Notes: generated from the sequence alone by a model not told the origin. DNA of 64,000 bases from Rhizobium sp. Leaf453 (GCF_001425605.1 NZ_LMRG01000001.1:901909-965908); one strand, 5' to 3'. Numbered from the stretch's first letter, positions 51,448 through 60,425 are shown. Numbers and translations: made by a program.

Positions 51448-52566
51448 TTAAACGCGCATCGGCATCAACACATACAGCGCATCGTCGCCCGCCATGTCGC
51501 GCACCAGCGTCGGCGAGCCTGCATCTGCCAGCATGAAGACGGCATCGGTACCGGAAAGCTGGGCGGTGATGTCGAGCAGGTATTTGGCGTTGAAGCCGAT
51601 TTCCAGCGGATCGCTGTCATAGCCGACCGGCAGTTCTTCCGTCGCGCTGCCCGAATCCGGATTGTTGACGGTGAGCGTCAGCTGGCCGTCGCTCAGCGCC
51701 AGCTTCACGGCGCGGCCGCGTTCGGAGGAAATGGTTGAAACGCGGTCGACGGCCTGCGCGAAGGACTGGCAATCGATCTTCAGTTCCTTGTCGTTGTTGG
51801 CCGGGATGACCCGCTGGTAATCCGGGAAGGTGCCGTCGATCAGCTTCGAGGTCATGACAATCGAGCCGATGGTAAGGCGAATCTTGGCGTCCGACACTTC
51901 GACGGTGACGACAACTTCGGGATTGTCGACCAGCTTCTGCAACTCGCTGACGGTCTTGCGCGGGATGATGATGCCCGGCATGCCTTCCGAACCCGACGGC
52001 GCTTCGAGATCGGCGCGTGCGAGACGATGGCCATCGGTCGCGACCGCGCGCAGCTTCAGCTGCCCCTTGCTCTCGATCGTGTGGATGTAGATACCGTTCA
52101 GGTAATAGCGGGTCTCCTCCGTCGAGATCGCAAACTGGGTGCGATCGATCAGCATCTTCAGGTCCGTCGCCTTGATACGGAACGTGTGCGTGAAGGCGCC
52201 GGCGGTCAGGTCGGGGAAGTCGGACTGCGGCAGGCACTGCAGCGAGAATTTCGAGCGGCCCGACTGGACCGTCATCGCCGTTCCCTCGGCATTGGTGGCC
52301 AGCGCCACTTCCGAGCCATCCGGCAGCTTGCGGACGATATCATAGAGCAGATGCGCCGGAACCGTCGTCGCGCCCGCCGTCTCCACCTGCGCCGGCGTCG
52401 CCTCGGTGATTTCGAGATCCAGGTCGGTCGCCTTCATTTCGAGGCTGGCGCCATCGGAGCGCAGAAGCACGTTCGAGAGGATCGGAATGGTGTTGCGACG
52501 CTCGACCACGCGATGAACGTGGTTCAGCGACTTCAGGAGATTGGACCGCTCGAGAGTAATGCGCAT
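51448..52566 (-). CDS. dnaN: DNA polymerase III beta subunit (sliding clamp)
   Basis: The ring-shaped clamp that tethers the replicase. The 372-residue protein carries three topologically equal domains: N-terminal MRITLERSNLLKSLNHVHRVVERRNTIPILSNVLL, middle VATDGHRLARADLEAP, and the C-terminal signature DDALYVLMPMRV. The start at 52566 is the family start; an ATG six codons before is less likely. dnaA and recF are not adjacent, as is usual in Rhizobiales. Confidence 0.98.
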   Translation of the reverse strand: MRITLERSNLLKSLNHVHRVVERRNTIPILSNVLLRSDGASLEMKATDLDLEITEATPAQVETAGATTVPAHLLYDIVRKLPDGSEVALATNAEGTAMTVQSGRSKFSLQCLPQSDFPDLTAGAFTHTFRIKATDLKMLIDRTQFAISTEETRYYLNGIYIHTIESKGQLKLRAVATDGHRLARADLEAPSGSEGMPGIIIPRKTVSELQKLVDNPEVVVTVEVSDAKIRLTIGSIVMTSKLIDGTFPDYQRVIPANNDKELKIDCQSFAQAVDRVSTISSERGRAVKLALSDGQLTLTVNNPDSGSATEELPVGYDSDPLEIGFNAKYLLDITAQLSGTDAVFMLADAGSPTLVRDMAGDDALYVLMPMRV

Positions 52567-52766
52567 GGATGCTACCGCTTTCAACCAATACCGGAAGAAG
52601 CCTCCCGGCCTTTACCTTTGACGCCCCATCGGGCCCACTCAGATGTGGACGGGCAAAATGGCAGAAACAAGCCGCGGAAATCAAGCGGTATCGCGGATGA
52701 GTCGGGACGATTGTCAACGGGATTGGCAGGTCATCCCCATTATACCTTGGGCGCTGCGGCATATCC

Positions 52767-52815
52767 CTTCTTCCCGCGCGTGGGGAGAAGGTGGTCGACA
52801 GGCTGGATGAGGGGC
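52767..52815. repeat. Partial mosaic palindrome (CTTCTCCCC type)
   Basis: CCTTCTTCCCGCGCGTGGGGAGAAGGTGGTCGACAGGCTGGATGAGGGG is a diverged single arm of the elements at 10709 and 12039. It lies in the 296-base gap between dnaN and the DUF6428 gene; nothing else in that gap looks like a gene or a DnaA-box cluster. Confidence 0.6.
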
Positions 52816-52862
52816 AGCGTCACAGGTTGACTGAAGCCCGAGCCCCGCCCCGACTTAAAACA

Positions 52863-53387
52863 TCACGCGCAGCATTTCGCCCCCTCGGCGGCCGGGCCAC
52901 AACAGGACGACGCCTGCCTGACCGTTTCGGCCAGCCATCGGTCGCGGGGCTTGCAGCTTGCAGGGCGAGGACCGAGGTCCACGTGGAGGACACCGCCCCG
53001 CAGCACCGGTGACGACGCCTTGTGAAGTTGCATCGGGGCAACGCCATCGGAAACCTCGAATGTCAGCCGGGCCGATCCATCAAGCGCCACATGTTCGGCA
53101 ACCTTGCGGACGATGGCGGCGAACTTGCGTGCCGGCATATGGGTGCGATCCCCCTCCTCGATATCCCAGAGCTGCACGAAAATCTCCGACCAAGCCTCCG
53201 GATTGGCACCGCAGTCGAGTGCGGAGAAGTGCCCCGCCTTGACTTCGGTGATGTGGTAGCCGGGCCGGATATCGGCGCCACCATAGGAAAAGACCAGCGG
53301 CGCATCCGGGCTGGCATCCAGCGCCACCAACAGGAAGCCGAGATCGATGTCGTCGGTTGCGGATTGTGTCTTGTCGAGCATTGCCAT
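52863..53387 (-). CDS. DUF6428 family protein, Cys-rich tail, arsenic locus
   Basis: A 174-residue protein with the pattern APLVFSYGGADIRPGYHITEVKAG and QLWDIEEGD. Its C-terminal end has two Cys pairs, SSCCGPAAEGAKCCA, suited to binding arsenite or another soft metal. Genes of this family are often beside arsR. It is divergent from arsR with only 42 bases between, so the two probably share one operator. AAGGAA precedes the start. Function unknown. Confidence 0.85.
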   Translation of the reverse strand: MAMLDKTQSATDDIDLGFLLVALDASPDAPLVFSYGGADIRPGYHITEVKAGHFSALDCGANPEAWSEIFVQLWDIEEGDRTHMPARKFAAIVRKVAEHVALDGSARLTFEVSDGVAPMQLHKASSPVLRGGVLHVDLGPRPASCKPRDRWLAETVRQASSCCGPAAEGAKCCA

Positions 53388-53429
53388 ATGCGCTATTCCT
53401 TATTTTGACACTTTTAGGATTATTGAAAT

Positions 53430-53786
53430 ATGGAAGAACGTCAAGCCCTCTCCGCCTTCGGTGCCCTCTCGCAGGACACCCGGCTCCGGATCGTCCGGAC
53501 ACTGGTGATCGCCGGGCCAGAGGGGCTGGCCGCCGGATCCGTCGCAGAAAAGGTCGGCGTCTCCGCCACCAATGTCAGCTTCCACCTGAAGGCGCTCGAA
53601 CAGGCCGGGCTGGTCAGCCAGCAGCGGGCATCGCGCTCGATCATCTACACCGCAAGCTACGACACGCTCGGCGCCCTGGTGCGGTTCCTGATGGAGGACT
53701 GCTGCGCTGGCCATCCGGAAATCTGCACGCCCATCGGCGCCGCCAATGTCTGCTGCGCGCCAGAGATCGTGGAGAAGGCGCAATGA
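53430..53786 (+). CDS. arsR: Arsenic-responsive repressor ArsR
   Basis: A 118-residue ArsR/SmtB winged-helix repressor (LSAFGALSQDTRLRIVRTL ... ATNVSFHLKALEQAGLVSQQR). The sensing cysteines are C-terminal rather than in the helix-turn-helix: C91-C92, C99, C108-C109, like the Agrobacterium/Acidithiobacillus class with a C-terminal site. It begins a run of six tightly packed genes and is followed by a four-base overlap with arsN2. Confidence 0.93.
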   Translation: MEERQALSAFGALSQDTRLRIVRTLVIAGPEGLAAGSVAEKVGVSATNVSFHLKALEQAGLVSQQRASRSIIYTASYDTLGALVRFLMEDCCAGHPEICTPIGAANVCCAPEIVEKAQ

Positions 53787-54256
53787 TCGAGATCAAACCC
53801 GTCTCCGGCAGCGATCCCGCCCTCAAGGCCATGCTCGAAGCGGTCGGCCTGCCTGTCGACGATCTTGAGGAAGCCGGACGGTTGTTTTTCGCGGCGACGG
53901 AGAACGGTTCACTCTACGGCGTCGGCGGTCTCGAAACCGCCGATCGAAACATCCTGTTGCGATCGATCGCCGTCGCTTCGGACCACAGACACAAGGGCAT
54001 CGGCAGGGCAATCACCGAAAACCTTCTTGATATCGCCCGAAAGCGGGACGTGGACAGCGTTTATCTTCTGACGACAACAGCCGCCGCGTTCTTCGAAAAT
54101 CTCGGTTTCCGGCAAGTCGAACGCGCGACGGCTTCGAAGGACATTCTCAAGACCCGACAAGCGTCGTCGCTCTGCCCGTCGTCAGCAATTCTTATGAAGC
54201 TTTCTCTCGCACAGCCATCCAACCAAGGCCACAGCCATGTCCGAACGCCCTTATAA
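53783..54256 (+). CDS. arsN2: ArsN2-type GNAT acetyltransferase
   Basis: A 157-residue acetyltransferase of the ArsN2 arsenic-resistance family. Its features are LLRSIAVASDHRHKGIGRAI (acetyl-CoA site), VYLLTTTAAAFFENLGFRQV, and the Cys-containing SSLCPSSAILMKLSL. ArsN relatives modify organoarsenicals or free amino groups. It overlaps arsR by four bases and the next gene by twenty, so all are translated together. Confidence 0.85.
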   Translation: MIEIKPVSGSDPALKAMLEAVGLPVDDLEEAGRLFFAATENGSLYGVGGLETADRNILLRSIAVASDHRHKGIGRAITENLLDIARKRDVDSVYLLTTTAAAFFENLGFRQVERATASKDILKTRQASSLCPSSAILMKLSLAQPSNQGHSHVRTPL

Positions 54257-54746
54257 CGTCTTGTTCCTTTGCACCGGAAACTCTGCCCGTTCCGTCATCG
54301 CGGAAGCGATCATGAACCGTTTGGGCCAAGGCAGGTTCCGGGCATTTTCGGCCGGATCACACCCGAAGGGGCATGTTCATCCTTTCACGATCCAGTTGCT
54401 CAAGGGGTTGAATTATGACACCGGCTTCGCCCGGTCAAAGGATTGGTCCGAGTTCGCGGAACCCGGCGCTCCGAAAATGGATTTCGTCTTCACCGTTTGC
54501 GACAATGCGGCCGCAGAAGCCTGTCCGGTCTGGCCGGGGCAACCCATGAGCGCGCACTGGGGTATTCCCGATCCGGCCGAGGCCAATGGGAACGACGCCG
54601 AACGCCACTTTGCCTTCACGGAAGCCTACCGGATGCTCAACAACCGGATCGGTATCTTTGTCAGCCTGCCGATGACCAGCCTCGACAAACTCGCCCTGCA
54701 AAAGCGCCTCGACGAGATCGGGCGTGACATGCCGAAGGCGGTTTGA
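54237..54746 (+). CDS. arsC: Arsenate reductase, LMW phosphatase type (thioredoxin/glutaredoxin linked)
   Basis: Reduces arsenate to arsenite. The 169-residue protein has the LMW-PTP loop LCTGNSARS (C12-x5-R18), FAEPGAPKMDFVFTVCDNAAAEACPVWPG with further Cys residues, and WGIPDPAEANGND with the general-acid Asp. It differs completely in fold from the second ArsC of this operon (55443). Confidence 0.93.
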   Translation: MSERPYNVLFLCTGNSARSVIAEAIMNRLGQGRFRAFSAGSHPKGHVHPFTIQLLKGLNYDTGFARSKDWSEFAEPGAPKMDFVFTVCDNAAAEACPVWPGQPMSAHWGIPDPAEANGNDAERHFAFTEAYRMLNNRIGIFVSLPMTSLDKLALQKRLDEIGRDMPKAV

Positions 54747-54747
54747 C

Positions 54748-55446
54748 GTGGGTTTCGATATTCGCCGCCGCCTGTTTGCCGAAGCACTCGGAACGGCCAT
54801 TCTCGTTGCCACCGTCGTTGGATCCGGCATCATGGCCGACCGGCTGTCGGATGACACGGCTGTCTCGCTGCTCGGCAACACACTTCCAACCGGCGCCATC
54901 CTCGTCGTCCTGATCACGCTGATGGGGCCGATCTCCGGTGCGCATTTCAATCCCGTCGTCACCATGGTCTTTGCCGCCAGGCGAGAGATCGGCTCCCGGG
55001 AGGCGATATTCTACGTTTTCGCGCAGATCATCGGCGGCATTGCAGGCACCTGGCTGGCGCATGCCATGTTCGATCTGCCAATCCTGCAGGTTTCGCAGAC
55101 GGCGCGGCTCGGGACAGGCCAATGGACCGCCGAAGTGGTCGCCACCTTCGGCCTTGTGTTGACGATCCTCAGTGGCTTGCGCTTTCGCGGCGATGCGATC
55201 CCTTGGCTCGTCGGCCTCTACATCACCGCCGCCTACTGGTTCACCGCCTCGACATCCTTCGCCAACCCGGCCGTCGCCGTCGCGCGCTCGCTGACCAACA
55301 CCTTCTCCGGCATCCGCCCCGTCGATCTTCCTGGCTTCATCGTTTCGGAAATCGCCGGTGCGTTGCTGGCCGTTGCCATAACCGGCTGGCTGCTGGCCGA
55401 ACCGTCCCGCCTTTCACAAAACGCCAATCCAACAGGTGCAGAATGA
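54748..55446 (+). CDS. aqpS: Aquaglyceroporin AqpS (arsenite channel)
   Basis: A MIP-family channel of 232 residues with the two pore motifs GAHFNPVVTM and SFANPAVAVARS (the first NPV instead of NPA). In Sinorhizobium AqpS lets arsenite flow out down its gradient, replacing the ArsB pump. The GTG start at 54748 lies one base after the arsC stop; it overlaps the next gene by four bases. Confidence 0.93.
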   Translation: MGFDIRRRLFAEALGTAILVATVVGSGIMADRLSDDTAVSLLGNTLPTGAILVVLITLMGPISGAHFNPVVTMVFAARREIGSREAIFYVFAQIIGGIAGTWLAHAMFDLPILQVSQTARLGTGQWTAEVVATFGLVLTILSGLRFRGDAIPWLVGLYITAAYWFTASTSFANPAVAVARSLTNTFSGIRPVDLPGFIVSEIAGALLAVAITGWLLAEPSRLSQNANPTGAE

Positions 55447-55874
55447 CTTTTCCTGTCACGATCTATCACAATCCGCAATGTGGCACGTCCCGCAACACGC
55501 TCGCCCTCATCCGTCACGCCGGGATCGAACCTGCTGTCATCGACTATCTGAAGACACCGCCCACGAAACAGGATCTTGCGAAGATGATCGCCGACGCCGG
55601 ACTGACCGTCCGCAAGGCCATCCGCGAAAAGGACACCCCCTATGCCGAACTCGGCCTCGACAATCCGGCGGTGAGCGATGACCGGCTACTCGACGCCATG
55701 CTGGAACACCCGATCCTGATCAACCGGCCCTTCGTCATCACCCCGCTCGGCACCCGTCTCTCCCGCCCCTCCGAGGCCGTGCTCGACATCATCCCGGCCG
55801 ACATGTTGACCTCGGAATTCATCAAGGAGGACGGCGAGCGGGTGCTTGATGCTGCCGGCAAGCGGGTCGCCTGA
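55443..55874 (+). CDS. arsC: Arsenate reductase, glutaredoxin-linked ArsC type
   Basis: A 143-residue thioredoxin-fold arsenate reductase: active Cys13 in HNPQCGTSRNTL, RKAIREKDTPYAELGLD, and NRPFVITPLGTRLSRP, with the conserved Arg residues that bind arsenate. It uses glutathione and glutaredoxin, unlike the LMW phosphatase-type ArsC upstream. Having both in one operon gives two electron routes. It overlaps aqpS by four bases. Confidence 0.93.
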   Translation: MTFPVTIYHNPQCGTSRNTLALIRHAGIEPAVIDYLKTPPTKQDLAKMIADAGLTVRKAIREKDTPYAELGLDNPAVSDDRLLDAMLEHPILINRPFVITPLGTRLSRPSEAVLDIIPADMLTSEFIKEDGERVLDAAGKRVA

Positions 55875-55878
55875 CCGG

Positions 55879-57090
55879 ATGGAGCGAAAGTTTCCCCGCT
55901 GGGCGCTGGTCGGGCTCGGAACGACCCAGATCATCGGTTACGGCACGCTCTATTACGCCTTCAGCATCCTCGTGCCGGACATGGCGCGCGATCTTGCCGT
56001 GTCGGAGAAATGGATCTTCGGCGCATTCTCGCTCGCGCTGCTGGCCGGCAGCTTCGCCGCGCCGCTTGCCGGGCGCCTTGCCGACAGGCATGGGGCCGGT
56101 CTGGTCATGGGACTGGGATCGATCGGCGCCGCGCTGTCGCTGGTCCTGACCGCTTTCGCGCCAAACGCCTTGACCTTCGCGGCCGCACTAACCGCGATGC
56201 AAATCGTCTCCTCGACGGTACTTTATGCCACCGCCTTCACCGCGATCGTGCAGGCGGGCGGCCTGTCGGGACAAAAATCCATCGTCCACCTGACCCTGAT
56301 CGCGGGGTTCGCATCGACGCTGTTCTGGCCGCTGACATCCTGGCTGCATGGCATCCTGAACTGGCGGGAGATCTATCTGGGCTTTGCGGCTCTCAATATC
56401 GCGGTCTGCGTCCCCATCCATCTGGCCCTTGCCCGGCTGACATCCAGCGCGGTCATCGAAGCGCGAACCGCCTCCGAAATCCAAGACAATCCTCCGCGCG
56501 GCGATCGCCTGATATTCGGTCTGATGCTTGCCGGGTTTGCCATCGAGGGCTACGCGCTGTCAGCCATGCTCGTCCACATGGTCCCGCTGACACAGGCGCT
56601 CGGGCTCGGCGCGGCCGGTCTTGCGGTGGCCTCTCTGTTCGGTCCTGCACAGGTCACCAGCCGCTTCATCAATCTTCTGTTCGGCCAAAATCTGTCGCAG
56701 GCGTGGCTCGCCGTCATTGCCGCGATCATGCTTCCGCTCGGGCTGGTCATCCTTCTCGGCACGTCGCCATGGCTTCCCGGTGCGGTCGTGTTTGCCGTCT
56801 GCATGGGCCTGGGGTCGGGCCTGACCAGCATTGTCGGCGGCACCTTGCCGCTCGAACTGTTCGGCCGGCGCGGTTATGGCAAGCGGCTTGGGTGGTCGAC
56901 ATCGGCCAAGCAGGTGACCTCGGCGATCGCACCCTTCGTCATGTCCGCCTCGCTGGCCCAGTTCGGCGTCGTGCCGTCGCTATGGACGATCATCGTCGTG
57001 GGTCTAGCCGGCATGGCAGCACTGGCGGCCATACCGCTCCTCCTGCGGCTCAAGGCCCCAGAAAACGCATCATATAGACCGACGACTTGA
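55879..57090 (+). CDS. arsK: MFS transporter, probably ArsK-like arsenite efflux
   Basis: A 403-residue major facilitator with twelve predicted helices: TTQIIGYGTLYYAFSILVPDM in helix 1 and GRLADRHGAGLVMGLG at the loop 2-3 signature. It is the last gene of the ars operon, four bases after arsC. An MFS protein, ArsK, was described in an Agrobacterium ars cluster as an arsenite/antimonite exporter; I assign it by context and similarity as remembered, so the symbol is tentative. Its 3' end overlaps the convergent GNAT remnant by 41 bases. Confidence 0.7.
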   Translation: MERKFPRWALVGLGTTQIIGYGTLYYAFSILVPDMARDLAVSEKWIFGAFSLALLAGSFAAPLAGRLADRHGAGLVMGLGSIGAALSLVLTAFAPNALTFAAALTAMQIVSSTVLYATAFTAIVQAGGLSGQKSIVHLTLIAGFASTLFWPLTSWLHGILNWREIYLGFAALNIAVCVPIHLALARLTSSAVIEARTASEIQDNPPRGDRLIFGLMLAGFAIEGYALSAMLVHMVPLTQALGLGAAGLAVASLFGPAQVTSRFINLLFGQNLSQAWLAVIAAIMLPLGLVILLGTSPWLPGAVVFAVCMGLGSGLTSIVGGTLPLELFGRRGYGKRLGWSTSAKQVTSAIAPFVMSASLAQFGVVPSLWTIIVVGLAGMAALAAIPLLLRLKAPENASYRPTT

Positions 57091-57575
57091 ACACGCCCCA
57101 GGGATCGACGAAGTGCCGGGGCACGATGCCGATCTCCTGCCAGCCGAGGCGACGGTACAGTCGTTCACCCGCGCCGCCCTGCACGGTATCAAGCAGCAGC
57201 AATGTCCGGCCATGCCGTAGCGCCTCCTCCTCGACGACCCGCATCAGCGCCCCCGATGCCCCGGTTCCGGGCCTCGCGATGCACCAGCAGCTTGTAGACT
57301 TCGCCCCGGTGCGGCGCGTTCGGCTCGGGCGACAGATAAAGCTGAACCGTCCCGGCAATCTCGCCATCGACAAGCGCACAGATCAGCAACCGCTCGCCCG
57401 TGTCGACCGATGCCACGACATCAGCCCAATAGGCATCGACGGAAGCCCGATCGACGGGCAGGACATGACCGATCAGCGCACCACCCTCCACGCTGGCGAT
57501 AAGGATGTCCGTCAGGCGCGCAAGATGCGGCACCGCCGTGTCGCCATCGAGAATAATGATATCTGCCCGGATCAT
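57050..57575 (-). pseudogene. Frameshifted GNAT acetyltransferase gene
   Basis: From ATG 57575 the frame gives MIRADIIILDGDTAV and later VYKLLVHREARNRGIGG, the start of an acetyl-CoA-binding motif, then loses homology. From that point another frame continues the same family: GALMRVVEEEALRHGRTLLLLDT ... ERLYRRLGWQEIG. The switch sits at a run of five C residues at 57250-57254 (G on the coding strand). Removing one base would restore a protein of about 174 residues. It could be a true mutation, a slippery run or a sequencing error. Confidence 0.75.
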
Positions 57576-57730
57576 GTGCCCCACCTCATTCTGATTGCCA
57601 GATTGGTGGCACGAATGCGCCCAGGAATGAAGCCGTTGGCGTGACCGGTTCCCCGTCCGGCAAGAGCAACCCTTGCCCCCGCCCCGTCCCTCGCCCATAA
57701 AGGCCGGCAACGCATCGGGAAGAACATATC

Positions 57731-58660
57731 GTGGAACATCAGACAGACGGCGAGAGACAGACAGGCGAGCGGCAGAGAAGCTATCGCCTGCACAATGTCG
57801 CCGTTCCCGCCCGCCCGCTCGAGCCGGCGCTCTATCTCGTCGCCACCCCTATCGGCAATCTCGCCGACATCACGCTGCGAGCACTGGAAACTCTGGCCGG
57901 GGCCGATGTGCTCGCCTGCGAGGACACCCGCGTCACCCGTGTGCTGCTCGATCGCTACGGCATCGTCAACCGCCCCTATGCCTATCATGAATACAATGCC
58001 AACGAGGTCGGCCCGAAGCTGCTGGCTGCGCTGGACGAAGGCAAGTCCGTGGCACTGGTTTCCGACGCCGGCACGCCGCTAGTCTCCGATCCCGGTTATC
58101 GTCTGGGGCAACTCGCCATCGAAGCCGGGCATCGCGTGGTGCCGATCCCCGGTGCATCGGCGCCGCTTGCCGCCCTTGTCGGTTCCGGCCTGCCGAATGA
58201 CGCCTTCCTGTTTGCCGGCTTCCTGCCGTCCAAGGACAAGGCCCGCCGCGACCGCTTTGCCGAACTGGCGGCAATCCCCGCCACCCTGATGTTCTTCGAA
58301 TCCCCGCACCGGATCGCAGCGACAATCACAGCTGCCCATGACGTGCTGGGGCCTGCGCGCCGTGCCACCGTCTGCCGCGAACTGACGAAAACCTTCGAGG
58401 AATTCCGTCGCGGCACATTGGCCGAGCTCAAGGCATTTTACGATGAGGGCGCCACCGTCAAGGGCGAGATCGTGCTGGTCATCGGTCCGCCGGATGCGCC
58501 GGCAGCCCCGGAGGCCGACGATGTCGATGCCATCCTCAAGAAACTCGTCAAGGATATGTCGACCGGCAAGGCCGCGACCGAAGCCGCCAAACAGACCGGC
58601 CTCAACCGCAAGGATCTCTACGACCGGCTGCTCGAACTCAAGGATCAGGATGACGCGTAA
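57731..58660 (+). CDS. rsmI: 16S rRNA (cytidine-1402-2'-O)-methyltransferase RsmI
   Basis: Adds the 2'-O-methyl group at C1402 of 16S rRNA. The 309-residue protein is a SAM tetrapyrrole-methylase fold: LYLVATPIGNLADITLRALETL, CEDTRVTRVLL, SDAGTPLVSDPGYRL, FFESPHRI and RELTKTFEEFRRG. The start appears to be GTG at 57731 after GGGAAG; no later ATG fits the N terminus. yraN overlaps its end by 11 bases, the common arrangement. Confidence 0.95.
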   Translation: MEHQTDGERQTGERQRSYRLHNVAVPARPLEPALYLVATPIGNLADITLRALETLAGADVLACEDTRVTRVLLDRYGIVNRPYAYHEYNANEVGPKLLAALDEGKSVALVSDAGTPLVSDPGYRLGQLAIEAGHRVVPIPGASAPLAALVGSGLPNDAFLFAGFLPSKDKARRDRFAELAAIPATLMFFESPHRIAATITAAHDVLGPARRATVCRELTKTFEEFRRGTLAELKAFYDEGATVKGEIVLVIGPPDAPAAPEADDVDAILKKLVKDMSTGKAATEAAKQTGLNRKDLYDRLLELKDQDDA

Positions 58661-59017
58661 GGCGCCGGACGAGAAAAGACTGAAGGCGGTCCGGCGCGGA
58701 TCGCTGGCCGAATATCGCGCCGCCCTTTCCCTGGTTCTCAAGGGCTATCGTATTGCGCCTTCCGCTATCGCACGAAGCTGGGTGAAATCGACATTATTGC
58801 ACGCAAGGGCAATCTCATCGCCTGCATTGAGGTAAAAGCCCGCCGCTCGCTGGAAGATTCCGTTTTTGCGGTTTCCGATTTTGCACAACGCCGCATCCGC
58901 GCTGCAAGCGACCTCTGGCTGGCGAAACAAAGGGATTCCGCACTCCTTTCAATCCGCTACGACATCATCTCCGTGACGCCCTGGCGCTGGCCCGTCCATT
59001 TGCCGGATGCTTTTTGA
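58650..59017 (+). pseudogene. yraN: YraN (UPF0102) gene with apparent frameshift
   Basis: ATG 58650 begins MTRKAPDEKRLKAVRRGSLAEYRAALSLVLKGYRI, the YraN N terminus. The conserved nuclease-like core follows in another frame: AFRYRTKLGEIDIIARKGN, IACIEVKARRS and WRWPVHLPDAF, ending at 59017. A single missing base near 58750 explains the break. YraN is usually intact and conserved next to rsmI, so a sequencing error is a real alternative to gene decay. Confidence 0.82.
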
Positions 59018-59053
59018 ACAGCTGTGCATCGTTGTAATCGTTCCGACACAAAA

Positions 59054-59071
59054 GCGTTATGCTGATGTCAT
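59054..59071 (+). promoter_or_regulatory. Weak Pho-box-like site upstream of ugpB
   Basis: GCGTTAT-N4-ATGTCAT has an 11-base repeat period like the PhoB box CTGTCAT-N4-CTGTCAT; the second half matches six of seven, the first only four. It lies about 50 bases before ugpB. ugp operons are PhoB-controlled in related species, hence the interest. Confidence 0.3.
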
Positions 59072-59122
59072 GGAAGGGCTTTAGCCGGTTCCTCACCTTA
59101 ACCCTGGTGAAAGGAACTGCCC

Positions 59123-60421
59123 ATGATCAAGAACATCACGATGACCGGCCTCGCGCTGGCTTTCTCCGCCACTTCCTCGTTTGCCGCGACCAACATCACC
59201 TGGTGGCACGGCATGGCCGGCCGCAACGGCGAAGTCATCAACGAAGTCGCCCAGAAGTTCAACGCCTCGCAGACCGCTTGCGCGCTCACCCCGGTTTCCA
59301 AGGGCACCTATGAGGAAGCGCTCGCTTCCGGCATCGCCGCCTTCCGCTCGGGCGAACAGCCGAACATCCTGCAGGTTTTCGATGCCGGTGCGGCCACGAT
59401 CATCAACGCCAAGGGCGCCGTCATTCCGGCTGAAGACCTGATCACCAAGGCCGGCTACACCTTCGACCGCAACGCCTTCATCGATGGCGTTCGTTATTTC
59501 TACGCCGATAGCGAAGGCAAGTTCGTCGGCATGCCGTTCAACTCTTCGGCACCGATCATGTACATCAACGACGAAGCTCTGAAGAAGGCCGGCGTCGAAG
59601 CCCCGAAGACCTGGGAAGAATTCGAAGCCGCCGCTCCGAAGCTCAAGGAAGCCGGCTTCATCCCGCTCGTCCAGTCGCAGCTGACCTGGCAGTTCACCGA
59701 GAACTTCTTCTCGCGCAACAACATCCAGTTCGCCACCAACAACAACGGTTACGACAGCGTTGTCGACACCCAGCTGAAGGTCACCGATCCGAACCTCATC
59801 ATGATGTTCGACAAGCTGAAGGCCTGGGCCGATGAAGGCTACTTCGCCTATTACGGCGCCGGTTGGAACGATAACCAGAAAATGTTCGAAGAGAACAAGG
59901 CCGCTCTCTGGATCGGTTCGTCGGGCTCGTTCGGTGGCCTGCAGAAGACGGCGCAGATGCCGTTCTCGGCAACCTTCCTGCCCTATTGGGGCTCGATCAA
60001 GGGCGCCGGTACCTCGTCCTTCATCGGCGGCGCTGCCCTGTTTGCCATGTCCGGCAAGTCGGATGAAGAAAACAAGTGCGTGGCCGATTTCTTCCAGTTC
60101 CTGACCTCGCCGGAAGTCCAGGTCTTCTACCATGAAGCCACCGGTTATGTCGCGATCACCAAGGCTGCCTACGAGCTTGCCAAGAGCCAGGGCTACTACA
60201 AGGAAAAGCCGGCTGCCGAAGTCGGCATCCAGCAGCTCCTGCTGCCGGCCGGTGAATGGTCGAAGGGTTACCGCCTCGGCTTCTACCCGCAGATCCGCGA
60301 AATCATGGAACGCGAATACGGCCGCATCTTCGCCGGCGAAGTCTCCGTGAAGGAAGCCTTCGAAACCATCGAGAAGGAAGGCAACGAACTTCTCGCCCGC
60401 TTTGCGAAAACGGCTGGTTGA
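59123..60421 (+). CDS. ugpB: sn-Glycerol-3-phosphate ABC transporter, substrate-binding protein UgpB
   Basis: A periplasmic binding protein of 432 residues with the signal peptide MIKNITMTGLALAFSATSSFA. The mature start TNITWWHGMAGRNGEVINEV and GYVAITKAAYE and the C-terminal AEVGIQQLLLPAGEWSKGYRLG are UgpB features. It captures glycerol-3-phosphate and glycerophosphodiesters. AAAGGAA precedes the ATG. It is first in ugpBAEC, separated from ugpA by a mosaic repeat. Confidence 0.94.
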   Translation: MIKNITMTGLALAFSATSSFAATNITWWHGMAGRNGEVINEVAQKFNASQTACALTPVSKGTYEEALASGIAAFRSGEQPNILQVFDAGAATIINAKGAVIPAEDLITKAGYTFDRNAFIDGVRYFYADSEGKFVGMPFNSSAPIMYINDEALKKAGVEAPKTWEEFEAAAPKLKEAGFIPLVQSQLTWQFTENFFSRNNIQFATNNNGYDSVVDTQLKVTDPNLIMMFDKLKAWADEGYFAYYGAGWNDNQKMFEENKAALWIGSSGSFGGLQKTAQMPFSATFLPYWGSIKGAGTSSFIGGAALFAMSGKSDEENKCVADFFQFLTSPEVQVFYHEATGYVAITKAAYELAKSQGYYKEKPAAEVGIQQLLLPAGEWSKGYRLGFYPQIREIMEREYGRIFAGEVSVKEAFETIEKEGNELLARFAKTAG

Positions 60422-60425
60422 TCTG

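Noticed and set aside
52567..52862. Possible replication origin near dnaN
   Set aside because: No DnaA-box cluster or AT-rich unwinding tract; dnaA is absent, and dnaN is commonly away from the origin genes in Rhizobiales.
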